Origin: Sediminibacterium salmoneum NBRC 103935
GTDB taxonomy: Bacteria; Bacteroidota; Bacteroidia; Chitinophagales; Chitinophagaceae
Reading direction: 5' to 3'
Length of the DNA: 64,000 nt
Assembly: GCF_000511175.1 (NCBI RefSeq)
Contig: NZ_KI866530.1
Location: 2,500,221 to 2,564,220, forward strand
Shown: positions 9,180 to 18,529 of the stretch, piece after piece
How the letters are laid out: each line of letters begins with the position of its first letter
Position numbering within the stretch: position 1 is the first letter of the stretch
Notes under the pieces: model-generated
What the model was told of the DNA's origin: nothing
The model's database searches: none
What the model saw: the letters and a program-made list of their open reading frames with translations, nothing else
Translations under genes and position numbers: made by a program

Positions 9180-10102
9180 TATAAGTCTTGATCGCTGGCC
9201 CGGTTAAGGAATTCTTTTTCCTCTTCCGTTAAAAACGCATATCCGTGTTGGTTTATTTTATCTAAGATATCGTCCAGCTTCTGCTGGGTAACATTGGCAA
9301 TTTTTTCGTAGGGTTTTCTATTCACTCTGTAAAAGTGCTTTTCGTGTTGCTTTACCTGATTGCTTTTTTTCTCCGGATTAAACAGATTGTCCAGCCAGTC
9401 TACCAACGCAATCATCCAGCTGCTCCAGTCTCTACCTTTTTGCAACTGCTTCACAAAAAAGAAACCCATGGCCCCCCCCGATAAATGCGCAGCACCAATA
9501 CCTGCATTGCCTCCTGATAAAGTGGCAAAATCAATCGCCACAAAAACAACCGTAAGTACCCATAGCGGAATGCCCCCATTAATCATGGGGAACAAACGAT
9601 AATCGGGCGCCAGTGTGGTGGTAGCAACAGCCACAGCCATTACAGCCGCGCCTCCGCCCATCATGGCCGGCGTGATGAGAATATTTCTTTCGAGAACAGG
9701 GAATAAGTTGTTGGATAAAAGAAACACCAGGGCTCCTACAAACCCGCCATAGAGATAAATAGGCAATAGTTTGCTGTTGCCTGCCAGGTCTTGTAAAATG
9801 TATCCGAAAGCCCAAAGCCAGAGTAAAGTACTGATCAATTGCCAGATGCTCAAATGCGTGAACATGGTAGTGAACAGGGTCCAGGGACGGGAAAAGAAAA
9901 TATCAGGTACCGGCGATAGGGTAAACCAGTCCAGAATTTGCTTATTGAAAAATTCCAATGGGATATCCGATAAAAAGTAGATAATCCTAATAAAATTAAT
10001 CAGTAAAAACACAAGGGAATTTACCGCGAACAGAAATACAAGCGCATTATTGTCCTGACCTAATAATATGTTTCTGGTACTTTTCTGTGATAAGAGTGAC
10101 AT
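9179..10102 (-). CDS. Rhomboid-family membrane protein lacking the catalytic serine (pseudo-rhomboid)
   Basis: 307 aa with about six membrane helices. The fold markers are there: a histidine in 'GAAHLSGGAMGFF' (His206) and the helix that normally carries the nucleophile. That helix reads 'MMGGGAAVMAV', so the serine of the usual G-A-S-A/G motif is Gly151, and no nearby Ser can replace it. The C-terminal tail ('EKIANVTQQKLDDILDKIN' and 'FLTEEEKEFLNRAS') is the cytoplasmic domain common on Bacteroidota rhomboids (DUF6576 type). It starts one base after an active-looking rhomboid. By analogy with iRhoms it may bind membrane proteins without cutting them. Confidence 0.85.
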   Translation of the reverse strand: MSLLSQKSTRNILLGQDNNALVFLFAVNSLVFLLINFIRIIYFLSDIPLEFFNKQILDWFTLSPVPDIFFSRPWTLFTTMFTHLSIWQLISTLLWLWAFGYILQDLAGNSKLLPIYLYGGFVGALVFLLSNNLFPVLERNILITPAMMGGGAAVMAVAVATTTLAPDYRLFPMINGGIPLWVLTVVFVAIDFATLSGGNAGIGAAHLSGGAMGFFFVKQLQKGRDWSSWMIALVDWLDNLFNPEKKSNQVKQHEKHFYRVNRKPYEKIANVTQQKLDDILDKINQHGYAFLTEEEKEFLNRASDQDL

Positions 10103-10103
10103 A

Positions 10104-10946
10104 TTAATAGAACGTTTTTTTACGGGTTTTGTTCCAGGTTATAACAATTAATAATCCTACAATCGCACCACCAATATGGGCCCATCTGGCAACATTGTCG
10201 CCGGCTGAGTTTTTCAGCGCAAAGAAGAATTCGTAGGAAAAATACAAAAGACCAATCCACTTTGCCTTGATTGGGAACAGGAAATATATATAAATATAGG
10301 TATTGGGAAACAGGTATATAAAAGCTGCCAGAATACCAAATACAGCTCCGCTGGCACCTAAAGTGGCTGTGTTGATATTCTTTTCGTAGAAATTGGTCAA
10401 AGCCTCAAACATCTGGGCACTGGCCATGGCATTGTCGGGGTTGTATCTTAAACCATTGATGATTTGACTGTGATTTTCGAATCGTACATCGTAGCGCTCA
10501 ATAAAACGAATCATGGCATTGTTTAAAGAAGCCCCTCCGTCTTCGTGCAGATTGAACAATACCTGATAATCTTTCATCAACGGCACAAACTCATAGCTTA
10601 AAAAAAGCAAATGAATAAAAGCCGCTCCCAATCCGCAGATCAGATAAAAAGTAAGAAAGCGCTTTGATCCCCAAAGATTCTCTAAAACTGATCCAAACAT
10701 CCAGAGAGCAAACATGTTTCCCAGAATATGACCAAAGTCGCCATGTAAAAACATATGGGTTACCAGCTGCCAGGGTTGAAACAGATTACTTTGCCATCCA
10801 TGAAGGGCAAAAATATCTTCCATGTTCAGAAAACCTGCAGGGCCGGAAAGTACATTCTGGGCAAGAAAAAAAAGCCCATTAATGATGAGTAAATTTTTAA
10901 CAATCGTCGGTAATATTTCAAATCTACTGGGTCGGAACTCTGTCAT
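10104..10946 (-). CDS. Rhomboid family intramembrane serine protease
   Basis: 280 aa polytopic protease that cuts membrane proteins within the bilayer. The catalytic dyad is visible: Ser199 in 'TLGASGAVFGI' and His257 in 'ARWAHIGGA'. The early 'HGDFGHILGNMFALWMFG' is the HxxxH-N signature of the second helix. Between about residues 115 and 190 it has an enlarged loop compared with the E. coli GlpG core. The next gene encodes a rhomboid without the serine, and rlmD is just upstream, so these three probably share a transcript. Confidence 0.93.
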   Translation of the reverse strand: MTEFRPSRFEILPTIVKNLLIINGLFFLAQNVLSGPAGFLNMEDIFALHGWQSNLFQPWQLVTHMFLHGDFGHILGNMFALWMFGSVLENLWGSKRFLTFYLICGLGAAFIHLLFLSYEFVPLMKDYQVLFNLHEDGGASLNNAMIRFIERYDVRFENHSQIINGLRYNPDNAMASAQMFEALTNFYEKNINTATLGASGAVFGILAAFIYLFPNTYIYIYFLFPIKAKWIGLLYFSYEFFFALKNSAGDNVARWAHIGGAIVGLLIVITWNKTRKKTFY

Positions 10947-10951
10947 AATAT

Positions 10952-12373
10952 TTACTTCAGTTTGAGCTGTACAACATTTTCTATATGCAGGGTATGCGGG
11001 AACATGTCTACGGGTTGTATTCTGGTTACTTCGTATTTCTCGCTTAACAATGCCAGATCTCTTGCCTGTGTTGCGGGATTACAACTGACGTACACCACAG
11101 TTGGGGCTGCAATTTCAAGCAGTTTTTTTACCAGCTTTTCATGCATGCCTGCTCTGGGCGGGTCTGTTATTACTACATCGGCCCTGCCATGTTCTGCAAA
11201 AAAAGCGTCATCGCAAATATCAATCACATCCCCGGCAAAGAAGCGGGCATGATCCACTCCGTTCAAAGCCGCATTTTCTTTTGCATCTTCTATGGCATCA
11301 GCTACCATTTCTACACCCACCAGTTTCTTTGCCAGTTTGCTTACAAACAAGCCAATACTCCCTGTTCCGCAATATAAATCATAAACAAGCTGGCTTCCAT
11401 CCAGTTCAGCAAATTCTCTTGTTACGGCATATAATTTTTCAGCTTGTCTGGTATTAGTTTGGAAAAAGGACTTGGGACTTATTTTAAACTGCAAATCCTC
11501 CAATTTTTCTATGATAAAACCCTTGCCATGGTAAACAATGGGTTCCTGGTCGTGCAAACTGTCGTTTCTTTTACCATTGATGGTATATAGTAAAGTGGTG
11601 ATTTCCGGAAACTGAGCCAGCAGCTGATCTAGCAAGGCAATCCGGTGCTCCTTGTCTTCATAGGCAATCACCATATTTACCATTAATTCCCCTGTAGTGC
11701 TGTTTCTGATCAGGAGATTTCTAATCCAGCCCTGATGTGTTTTTATATTATAAAAAGGCAGCTTGTTTTCTAAAATATAAGCTGCTACCGCCTTTCTGAT
11801 ATGGTTGGTGGGCTCTTTTTGCAAATGACAGGTATCAATTTCCACCACTTTATCAAAAAAACCACGCACATGAAATCCGGCGGCTCCTGGTTCCAGGTCA
11901 AAATCTACACCTGCTGCCTTCATCTGGCGGAACTCTTCTGTTGGTATATACTTTCGGGTGGCAAAAGTGTATTCCATTTTGTTCCGGTATTCCCTTGTGA
12001 CGTCAGCTCCTATGATTGGGGCAATTTCGGGTAAGGGAATTTTGGCAATCCTGGTGAGATTATCGGTAACCTGTTTTTGTTTATAAAACAACTGCTTTTC
12101 GTAAGGAAGCATTTGCCACTGACAACCTCCGCATACGCCAAAATGTTTGCAAAATGGCTGAACCCTGTCTGTTGAATAGCTATGAAAATGAACCGTATAT
12201 CCTTCGGCCCAGTCTGCCTTGCTTTTTGTCAACTGAATATCTACCAGATCTCCGGGAACGGCCCCCTCTATAAAAATGACTTTTCCTTCTACTCTGGCAA
12301 GCGATTTTCCCTCGGCTGCATAATCTTCTACCAATACTTTTTCAAGTATGACTGTTTTTCGTTGTTTTCTCAC
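10952..12373 (-). CDS. rlmD: 23S rRNA (uracil-5-)-methyltransferase, RlmD/TrmA family
   Basis: 473 aa. An N-terminal TRAM domain (about 5-65, 'AAEGKSLARVEGKVIFIEGAV') is followed by the iron-sulfur cysteines in 'KHFGVCGGCQWQM'. The SAM-binding and catalytic motifs follow: 'FFQTNTRQAEKLY', 'DLYCGTGSIGL', 'TDPPRAGMH' and 'VSCNPATQARDL' with the nucleophilic Cys. The enzyme transfers a methyl group to C5 of a uridine in rRNA. The family also holds TrmA and RlmC, so the exact target is inferred from length and the Fe-S motif. The start is GTG, four bases after a TACCTTTA element. Confidence 0.9.
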   Translation of the reverse strand: MRKQRKTVILEKVLVEDYAAEGKSLARVEGKVIFIEGAVPGDLVDIQLTKSKADWAEGYTVHFHSYSTDRVQPFCKHFGVCGGCQWQMLPYEKQLFYKQKQVTDNLTRIAKIPLPEIAPIIGADVTREYRNKMEYTFATRKYIPTEEFRQMKAAGVDFDLEPGAAGFHVRGFFDKVVEIDTCHLQKEPTNHIRKAVAAYILENKLPFYNIKTHQGWIRNLLIRNSTTGELMVNMVIAYEDKEHRIALLDQLLAQFPEITTLLYTINGKRNDSLHDQEPIVYHGKGFIIEKLEDLQFKISPKSFFQTNTRQAEKLYAVTREFAELDGSQLVYDLYCGTGSIGLFVSKLAKKLVGVEMVADAIEDAKENAALNGVDHARFFAGDVIDICDDAFFAEHGRADVVITDPPRAGMHEKLVKKLLEIAAPTVVYVSCNPATQARDLALLSEKYEVTRIQPVDMFPHTLHIENVVQLKLK

Positions 12374-12377
12374 TTTG

Positions 12378-12385
12378 TAAAGGTA
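12378..12385 (-). promoter_or_regulatory. -7 like element TACCTTTA before rlmD
   Basis: The minus strand reads TACCTTTA, then CAAA, then the GTG start. The same layout (TACCTTTA, four bases, GTG) occurs before pxpB at 59677-59684, which supports it as a real promoter with a near-leaderless start. Confidence 0.45.
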
Positions 12386-12442
12386 GGTTGCGTTTTCTAT
12401 TTAGCCCCCTAAATTGCGTATTTTTAGCTTTAAATAGTGAGT

Positions 12443-13978
12443 ATGCGTCGTATAATGATGATTGTGTTAATGAATGGATTGATTGTGGGAAAAGCCATTG
12501 AGTCTTTTGCACAGAAAAAAACCGTAAATCCGCCTGTTAAAACCCAGGCTAAAACGCTGGCAAAACAATCTGGTACATCTACGGCAAAGCAAGCGGAAAA
12601 ATCTACGGCCGCTAATGCAGGCAGGGAAATCTCCATCACCCTTACCCCTCTTAAAAACACTAAAATTTATCTGGGTAGTTATTTTGGGAAAGGCATGACC
12701 CTGGTTGATTCTGCCTTTTTAGACATAAACAGCAAGGGTGTTTTCAAGGGGGATAAAAAACTAACCCAGGGCATCTATTTTGTGGTTTCACCTAATTATA
12801 CCATTCAGTTTGAGTTTTTAATGGATAGCAAGCAAAGGTTTGAAATAAAGGGGGATACAGCCGCCAAGGAATCAGCAAAAATCATTGGATCTCCCGACAA
12901 TGACCTCTTTAAACAATATGCCCAATTTTCCAATGAAAAAGGGCGACAGGCACAGCAAATAAGAACAGCGCTGCTTTCTGCCAGTCCGGAAGAAGCTCCA
13001 AAAATGAGGGCTTCTCTGGCAGAAGTAGAAAAAGAAATTAAGCAGTATCAGCAGAATATACACCTGAAACATCCTAATTCATTATTGTCAACCTTGTTTT
13101 ACATCATGAAAAGGCCGGAACTGCCACCGGTTCCTATGGTTAAAGGAAAGCCGGATTCTGCTTATCCCTACCAATTTGTTAAACAGCATTTCTGGGATGA
13201 TGTACTTTTTAATGAAGACCTTTTACTGAGAACTCCTTTTTTTGAATCCAAACTAGATGACTACTTTAAATATTATGTATCTCCCGAGCCTGATTCCATT
13301 ATTCAGGAAGTAAAACAAATGCTATTCATGGCCAAAACAGGCAAAGAGATTTATCCATACCTGTTAACCAAGTTCACTAACAAATACATTAATCCGGAAT
13401 TCATGGGTCAGGATAAGGTTTTTGTGTATTTGTTTGAAAATTTCTATGCCAAAGGCGATACAGCTTTGTTAAATCCGGCATCCAGAAAAACCATTACGGA
13501 AAGAGCTTATAGTTTGATGGCCAATCAGTTGGGGCAACAGGCTCCTGTGCTTAACCTTACAGATAGTACTGGCAAAAGAAAGCCATTATACGACCTGAAA
13601 GCCCCTTTTACATTGGTTGCTTTCTGGGATCCCAATTGTGGCCATTGCAAGGAAGAAATACCCCGATTCGATTCATTGTATAAAGCGAAGTGGAAGGCAA
13701 ATGGGGTGGCCATCTATTCTGTGAATATTTATGAAAATGAAAATCTGGCATGGAAAAAATTCATTGCAGAGAAAAATTTATCTGCAGACTGGACCCATGT
13801 TTATCAAACAAAAGAAGACAGACAGACCGAAGAAAAGGCTGGAATGCCCGGCTACAGGCAATTGTATGATATTTTCAAGACGCCCACTTTCTATTTACTC
13901 GATGAAAATAAACGTATTCTGGCAAAGCAACTTACGCTGGAACAGTTTGATGCTTTGATGGATGCTAAAAAACGCTGA
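12443..13978 (+). CDS. Secreted thioredoxin-like (TlpA/ResA type) disulfide reductase with DUF4369-like N-domain
   Basis: 511 aa from ATG 12443; the GTG at 12437 is less likely. A signal peptide is followed by a Lys/Ala/Thr-rich linker (about 25-70). Next come a beta-rich DUF4369-like domain ('TKIYLGSYFGKGMTLVDSAF'), a helical middle part, and a C-terminal thioredoxin domain with the redox motif Cys399-Gly-His-Cys402 ('DPNCGHCKEEIPRF'). Such proteins reduce disulfides outside the cytoplasm, often for cytochrome c maturation or peptide/lipid stress. 'FKTPTFYLLDENKRIL' carries the cis-proline. The substrate is unknown. Confidence 0.87.
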   Translation: MRRIMMIVLMNGLIVGKAIESFAQKKTVNPPVKTQAKTLAKQSGTSTAKQAEKSTAANAGREISITLTPLKNTKIYLGSYFGKGMTLVDSAFLDINSKGVFKGDKKLTQGIYFVVSPNYTIQFEFLMDSKQRFEIKGDTAAKESAKIIGSPDNDLFKQYAQFSNEKGRQAQQIRTALLSASPEEAPKMRASLAEVEKEIKQYQQNIHLKHPNSLLSTLFYIMKRPELPPVPMVKGKPDSAYPYQFVKQHFWDDVLFNEDLLLRTPFFESKLDDYFKYYVSPEPDSIIQEVKQMLFMAKTGKEIYPYLLTKFTNKYINPEFMGQDKVFVYLFENFYAKGDTALLNPASRKTITERAYSLMANQLGQQAPVLNLTDSTGKRKPLYDLKAPFTLVAFWDPNCGHCKEEIPRFDSLYKAKWKANGVAIYSVNIYENENLAWKKFIAEKNLSADWTHVYQTKEDRQTEEKAGMPGYRQLYDIFKTPTFYLLDENKRILAKQLTLEQFDALMDAKKR

Positions 13979-14042
13979 TTTCTTTTCATAGGATGATTGC
14001 TATTTGATATGGGTTTCATAGATGTTGTAGTCATTTTACAAC

Positions 14043-14258
14043 ATGGACCATATATACGAAGAAATCAAAAACAGACATCATCAGAAGTTCAGATTATCAG
14101 CCGCTGTAATCAGTTCTATTGTGTTCACTTATCTGGTTACTGTGTTTCTTTTGCTTACAAACAGCATAGTGGAAAATGCTTCTTCAACCAATAAAAGCCT
14201 TGTTGGCACTCAGTTTACTGCAAAAAGTAACCTGAAGGAATCAACAACCAGACCCTAA
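14043..14258 (+). CDS. Small single-pass membrane protein, 71 aa, hypothetical
   Basis: One hydrophobic helix at about residues 19-44 ('AAVISSIVFTYLVTVFLLL') after a basic, His-rich N-terminus ('NRHHQKFRLS'), followed by a Ser/Thr-rich outer tail. No family is recognised. It sits alone between the thioredoxin-like gene and the signalling block and is followed by a good terminator, which supports it being expressed. An overlapping frame (13997-14194) has no such structure. Confidence 0.45.
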   Translation: MDHIYEEIKNRHHQKFRLSAAVISSIVFTYLVTVFLLLTNSIVENASSTNKSLVGTQFTAKSNLKESTTRP

Positions 14259-14284
14259 ACATAGTCTTTTTATCCCCCGAATAC

Positions 14285-14320
14285 AAGCGGAGCTATTGAA
14301 AAATATTTTCCGCTTTTTTT
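14285..14320 (+). terminator. Rho-independent terminator
   Basis: AAGCGGA (14285-14291) pairs with TCCGCTT (14309-14315) and is followed by a T-run to 14320. It closes the small membrane protein unit before the signalling block. Confidence 0.65.
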
Positions 14321-14415
14321 ATGACCTATCTCATAGTTTTTCAATTCTACCCTTTGTAAATTTATAAGTTATGGGTATCCCTAGTTTAAGGGAAAATACG
14401 GCATCCTTATTTGGT

Positions 14416-14423
14416 TACTTTTG
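14416..14423 (+). promoter_or_regulatory. -7 element TACTTTTG before the signalling block
   Basis: TACTTTTG matches TAnnTTTG exactly, about 50 bases before the first regulator gene. Unlike most others in the window, it would leave a real 5' leader. No clear -33 TTTG is visible. Confidence 0.4.
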
Positions 14424-14475
14424 TATAAGTTTTTAGTACAGATTCCTAATAATTATAAGAATTGTAAAAACAAGC

Positions 14476-15123
14476 ATGTATTTAATCGGTATCATAGAAG
14501 ATGATGTTCAGTTAAGAAAAACAATGGAGAACTATATCTCGCTTCAGCAGGATATGTCTTTGGTTTTTTCCTGTAACCGAATTGAAAAGTGGATCAGTAT
14601 TCGTCAGGATGCAGGTATAGTTCCAGACTGTGTTCTTTTGGATATAGGATTACCCGGAATTTCCGGATTAGATGCTATTTCAATTATAAGCAGCTATTAT
14701 CCGGGGGTAAAAATTTTGGTAATCAGTGGTATGGAAGATCCTTTGATAGCCTGGCAGGCAATGATGAACGGAGCCAATGGGTTTTTATTAAAGCCTTTCA
14801 GATTGGCAGAAATGCAAAAGCAGATAGAGATATTGAAATCCGGAGGAACAGTGCTGGATCCGGAAACAATGACCGGATTAATTCAAACTGCAAGAACCCG
14901 ATTTAACTCAAATGGCAGTACAGATCGTTTTCATGAATTTGGATTAACTCAAAGAGAAATTCAGGTTGCAGAACTATTGGTTGCAGGGTCAAGTTACAAG
15001 GAGATTTCCACTATTTTAAATGTGTCCTACACAACTGTTAACGAACACATCAAGAATATCTATAAAAAAGTAAAAGTAAATTCTAAAATGGCATTCATAA
15101 ACAGAGTGTCTGGTAAAAATTAA
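14476..15123 (+). CDS. LuxR/NarL-type response regulator
   Basis: 215 aa. A receiver domain (about 1-120) has the acidic pair 'EDD', the phosphoacceptor Asp56 in 'CVLLDIGLPGISG', and Lys106 in 'FLLKPF'. A C-terminal LuxR helix-turn-helix follows ('LTQREIQVAELLVAGSSYKEIS' region, about 155-210, with 'VSYTTVNEHIKNIYKKV' as the recognition part). It would bind DNA after phosphorylation. No kinase is directly paired by order, but three kinase-like proteins follow within 7 kb. Confidence 0.93.
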   Translation: MYLIGIIEDDVQLRKTMENYISLQQDMSLVFSCNRIEKWISIRQDAGIVPDCVLLDIGLPGISGLDAISIISSYYPGVKILVISGMEDPLIAWQAMMNGANGFLLKPFRLAEMQKQIEILKSGGTVLDPETMTGLIQTARTRFNSNGSTDRFHEFGLTQREIQVAELLVAGSSYKEISTILNVSYTTVNEHIKNIYKKVKVNSKMAFINRVSGKN

Positions 15124-15140
15124 TTCCCCCCAATAAAATA

Positions 15141-15536
15141 ATGACAGCAGGCTCCTTATATACTTTACTGATTGCGGATGATGATGATATCAATCGGGTG
15201 ATTTTAAAGCATATGTTAAAAACACTTGAAATGGAAGTGATTGGTGTATCTGATGGAACAGATGCCATGCAGTATTTAAACGAGAATCCTAATAAAAAAG
15301 TAATCATCCTTTTAGACTTGAATATGCCCAATATGGATGGCAGTGAAGTGATTTCATTGATTAACCAGGATAGTCAGCTTCGGGAAAGAGTCAGAATTAT
15401 AGTTATTACAGCCAACCTGTTATCGATATATATGAAAGAAGGTATTGGAAGTAAAGTTTTGGATTGTTTTGAAAAACCAGTGAGAAAGGAAGTGTTGATT
15501 GATGCCATCAATTTGGGCATATCACAACTTAATTAA
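15141..15536 (+). CDS. Single-domain response regulator (CheY-like)
   Basis: 131 aa made only of a receiver domain: acidic cluster 'ADDDDINR', phosphoacceptor Asp59 in 'ILLDLNMPNMDG', Thr90 in 'IVITAN', and Lys112 in 'CFEKPV'. With no output domain it most likely passes phosphate between proteins or docks on a partner. It ends five bases before the PAS kinase, so the two are probably one transcript and may be partners. Confidence 0.9.
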   Translation: MTAGSLYTLLIADDDDINRVILKHMLKTLEMEVIGVSDGTDAMQYLNENPNKKVIILLDLNMPNMDGSEVISLINQDSQLRERVRIIVITANLLSIYMKEGIGSKVLDCFEKPVRKEVLIDAINLGISQLN

Positions 15537-15541
15537 TCATA

Positions 15542-17443
15542 ATGAATCTGAAAAAAGAAGAACTGTCTTTTATCTTTAGTAACCTGCCGAATGCAGTGTT
15601 ATTTGAGTCTTCAGATCATATTATACAATATGTAAATCAACCGTTTTGTACGCTTTTTGGTATTGATGCGCCGAGTGATGTTTTAATTGGTGCCAATTGC
15701 AAAGACAGTGCGGTTGAATCGGCAGATTATTTTCTGGAACCATCTCTTTTCCTTTCCAGAATTGAATCTATTTATGCCAATGGCGAAACCGTATTGAACG
15801 AAGAAATACAATTCAAAAGCGGCGAGACCTTATTAAGGGATTATATTCCGTACATTATTGAGGGTAAAATAATCGGGCATTTATGGTTGTATAAAAAGCC
15901 AACTCAGGAATCCAATGTGCTAAGTGTTGCTAATTCTCAGAAGCACTTTTACGAAGACCTGATGAACAATATTCCTGCAGATATTGCCATATTTGATCCT
16001 TCGCACCGGTATCTTTTTGTAAATAAGCTGGCTATTGGAAATCCTGAAATGCGCAAATGGATTATTGGAAAAGATGATTTTGATTATTGTAAGCGGTCGA
16101 ATAAAAGTACAGATGATGCGGTTACCAGAAGAACGCTGTTTCAGAAATGTATAGAAACAAAATCTACAGTAGAATTTGAAGAACAAAATATAGACGGGTC
16201 TGGTAAAATCATTTACAATCTTCGCCGATTCTCTCCCGTAATTGGTTTACAAGGCAAAGTTGAATATGTTATTGGGTACGGGATAAATGTATCTAGTATA
16301 AAAGAAAGCGAACAGAAACTGCAAGAGCTTTTTAATGAATTAAAGTCAATGTTTAACAATATTGACCAGCTGGTGATTACACTGGATATGAATGGCGCTG
16401 TCAACTTTGTAAATTCTCAGTGGCTGAATGTTACAGGATTAGATCAGGACATGTTGGGCGAAAGCAGTCTCTTCCAGTTAATTGAATCCGGACTTGAGAA
16501 TTTCCGAAAAACACTGTTTACGGTTTTTAGTGGCTATCAGTTGCCACCAGGAACCGAAAAGCAGATTGTAATAACAGACAAGAATGGTCAGTTAAGAACC
16601 ATGCGCTACTACATGACCCGCTTTAATCATGTAAAAGAAAGGGGGCAAATTGTGGCCGTTTTCTTTACTGATATTACCGATCAGTTAAAAGCACAGAAAG
16701 ATTTGCTGGAAACCGCTATGCGGGAAAGAAGTCTGAGTGAAATGAAAACCAATTTCATGTCAATGGTTTCTCATGAGTTAAGAACCCCTCTGTCTGTAAT
16801 ACTTTCCAGCGCGGAAATTTTGGAGATGGTGTATAGTAAGCTAACTCCGGATATGATTGAAAAAGGACTTGTTTATATAAATAGGATTGTTGGACAAGTG
16901 GATAAGATGACTCAGTTGATGAACGATTTTCTGTTTATCAGTAAAATTGAATCTGGGCGTATCAAGCCACAGCTGGAGTTACTCGACATCCAGGCAATGC
17001 TGAATGAAATTAAAGAGGAATCTTATAGTCCCTGGACAGATGGCCGGACGCTTCAATTTATTTTGAAAGGAGAGCCTCGACTGGTAAAATTTGATAAAAC
17101 CATGCTTCGGCATATTCTTTCGAATCTTTTAAGCAATGCCTTTAAGTATTCCTCAGAGTCTACCATCAATCCAGCAATTAGAGTAAGCTTCACTAAACAG
17201 CACTGGTTTGTAACAGTGGTGGATGCTGGTATTGGAATAGAAGAAGAAGACCTTGTGCGATTGGGAGAGCCTTTTGTGAGGGGGTCCAATGTAGGTGAAA
17301 TTGAAGGTACAGGACTGGGTTTAATGACTATTAAATTCTTTGTAGATCATCACAATGGCTTTTTACGTGTAAGAAGTAAAAAGAATAAAGGGACAATGGT
17401 TAGTATCCGGTTCCCATTTGATAGCAATAAAATTTTAAAATAA
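15542..17443 (+). CDS. PAS-domain sensor histidine kinase
   Basis: 633 aa with no membrane segment, so a cytoplasmic sensor. Three PAS-like domains lie at about 8-118, 135-255 and 262-385. The dimerisation/phosphoacceptor domain follows with His411 in 'MVSHELRTPLSVI'. The ATPase part shows the N box 'LSNLLSNAFKYS', the G1 box 'VDAGIGIEEED' and the G2 box 'EGTGLGLMTIKF', so it should be an active kinase. Its stop overlaps the next start by one base (TAATG), indicating translational coupling to the receiver-kinase hybrid. Confidence 0.93.
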   Translation: MNLKKEELSFIFSNLPNAVLFESSDHIIQYVNQPFCTLFGIDAPSDVLIGANCKDSAVESADYFLEPSLFLSRIESIYANGETVLNEEIQFKSGETLLRDYIPYIIEGKIIGHLWLYKKPTQESNVLSVANSQKHFYEDLMNNIPADIAIFDPSHRYLFVNKLAIGNPEMRKWIIGKDDFDYCKRSNKSTDDAVTRRTLFQKCIETKSTVEFEEQNIDGSGKIIYNLRRFSPVIGLQGKVEYVIGYGINVSSIKESEQKLQELFNELKSMFNNIDQLVITLDMNGAVNFVNSQWLNVTGLDQDMLGESSLFQLIESGLENFRKTLFTVFSGYQLPPGTEKQIVITDKNGQLRTMRYYMTRFNHVKERGQIVAVFFTDITDQLKAQKDLLETAMRERSLSEMKTNFMSMVSHELRTPLSVILSSAEILEMVYSKLTPDMIEKGLVYINRIVGQVDKMTQLMNDFLFISKIESGRIKPQLELLDIQAMLNEIKEESYSPWTDGRTLQFILKGEPRLVKFDKTMLRHILSNLLSNAFKYSSESTINPAIRVSFTKQHWFVTVVDAGIGIEEEDLVRLGEPFVRGSNVGEIEGTGLGLMTIKFFVDHHNGFLRVRSKKNKGTMVSIRFPFDSNKILK

Positions 17444-18519
17444 TGAGCAAGCGAATTTTAGTTGTTGAGGATGAACGTGATATCAGAGACTCTTTAAAAA
17501 CAATTTTAGAGCTGAATGATTTTATTGTTGATACCGCAGAAAATGGGCAAATTGGTTTGGAAAAAGCAGAGACGCAAAAGCCTGATTTGATATTGTGCGA
17601 TGTGATGATGCCGGTCCTGGATGGATTTGGGTTACTAGAGCAACTGCGTAAAAATGGCATAGAGACTCCATTAATATTTTTAACAGCCAAGGCGCAATAC
17701 AATGATTTGCGCACTGGTATGAATTTAGGAGCTGATGATTATATTTTCAAGCCATTCAAAAGTGCAGAATTGCTTCAGTCTATAGAAAGAAGACTTGAGC
17801 GGAAAGATCAGCTGGAACAACATTTGAAAAAGTTGATTAATAGTCTTGAGCAAACCATAATTCTAATGGTAGGGCATGAATTCAAGACGCCCATGCATGG
17901 GATTCTTTCTTTTACCAATTTAATTAAGCAGAAGGCAAGTGAACTGGCCAATAATGAAATAGAAGACTTCTGTAATTATCTGGAAAGTTCCAGCAACAGG
18001 CTTCAGCAAACCTTTAGCAAGATTAAAACCTATTATGATCTTAAAATATCCGGCATTGCACCAGTAAGCGACAGAAGAAATGTTGAACTAACCAAACTGG
18101 TTAAAAACATTTGCCTGCAGGTAGCTAAAGAATATAACAGAGAAGCTGATTTGGTTTTTACTGAAATGGATGACAGGGAAGTAGTGCTTAGCGCAGAATT
18201 GTTTTCAATTGCCTTATATGAATTGGTAGACAATGCATTTAAATTTTCTGAAAATGGTAAGAAAGTAGTGGTGGGTGCAAGGTTCAGATCAAATGGAATC
18301 AATATTGAAATACTAGATGAGGGTAATACTTGTAAGGCAGCCGAATTAAGGGCTCATTCAGGGATCATTGGACAGGTGAAAAGGAAGAAAATTGAACAAC
18401 AGGGATTGGGAATTGGATTGGCTTTGTCTTTACTAATCATCCATAGCCAAAACGGCCAGCTCATTTTTGAAGATCTTCAGCCAAACGGTATTAAAACAGA
18501 AATTTTATTGAACTTATAA
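17443..18519 (+). CDS. Receiver-histidine kinase hybrid (REC at the N-terminus)
   Basis: 358 aa. The receiver (1-120) has phosphoacceptor Asp53 in 'LILCDVMMPVLDG' and Lys103 in 'IFKPF'. It is followed by a kinase core with His145 in 'MVGHEFKTPMHGIL' and the N box 'YELVDNAFKFSENG'. The G1 box is unusual ('ILDEGNTCKAAE' lacks the second glycine of DxGxG), while the G2-like 'QGLGIGLALSLL' is kept. Receiver-first hybrids often act as relays whose kinase is switched by phosphorylation from another kinase. It is translationally coupled to the PAS kinase upstream. Reduced ATP binding is possible. Confidence 0.9.
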   Translation: MSKRILVVEDERDIRDSLKTILELNDFIVDTAENGQIGLEKAETQKPDLILCDVMMPVLDGFGLLEQLRKNGIETPLIFLTAKAQYNDLRTGMNLGADDYIFKPFKSAELLQSIERRLERKDQLEQHLKKLINSLEQTIILMVGHEFKTPMHGILSFTNLIKQKASELANNEIEDFCNYLESSSNRLQQTFSKIKTYYDLKISGIAPVSDRRNVELTKLVKNICLQVAKEYNREADLVFTEMDDREVVLSAELFSIALYELVDNAFKFSENGKKVVVGARFRSNGINIEILDEGNTCKAAELRAHSGIIGQVKRKKIEQQGLGIGLALSLLIIHSQNGQLIFEDLQPNGIKTEILLNL

Positions 18520-18529
18520 TATAGATTTT

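Noticed and set aside
13997..14194. An alternative frame in the gap after the thioredoxin-like gene
   Set aside because: It overlaps the 14043-14258 frame, which has a membrane helix and a downstream terminator; this one has neither.
15542..17443. A possible membrane anchor in the PAS kinase
   Set aside because: No stretch of about 20 hydrophobic residues is present, so it is treated as cytoplasmic.
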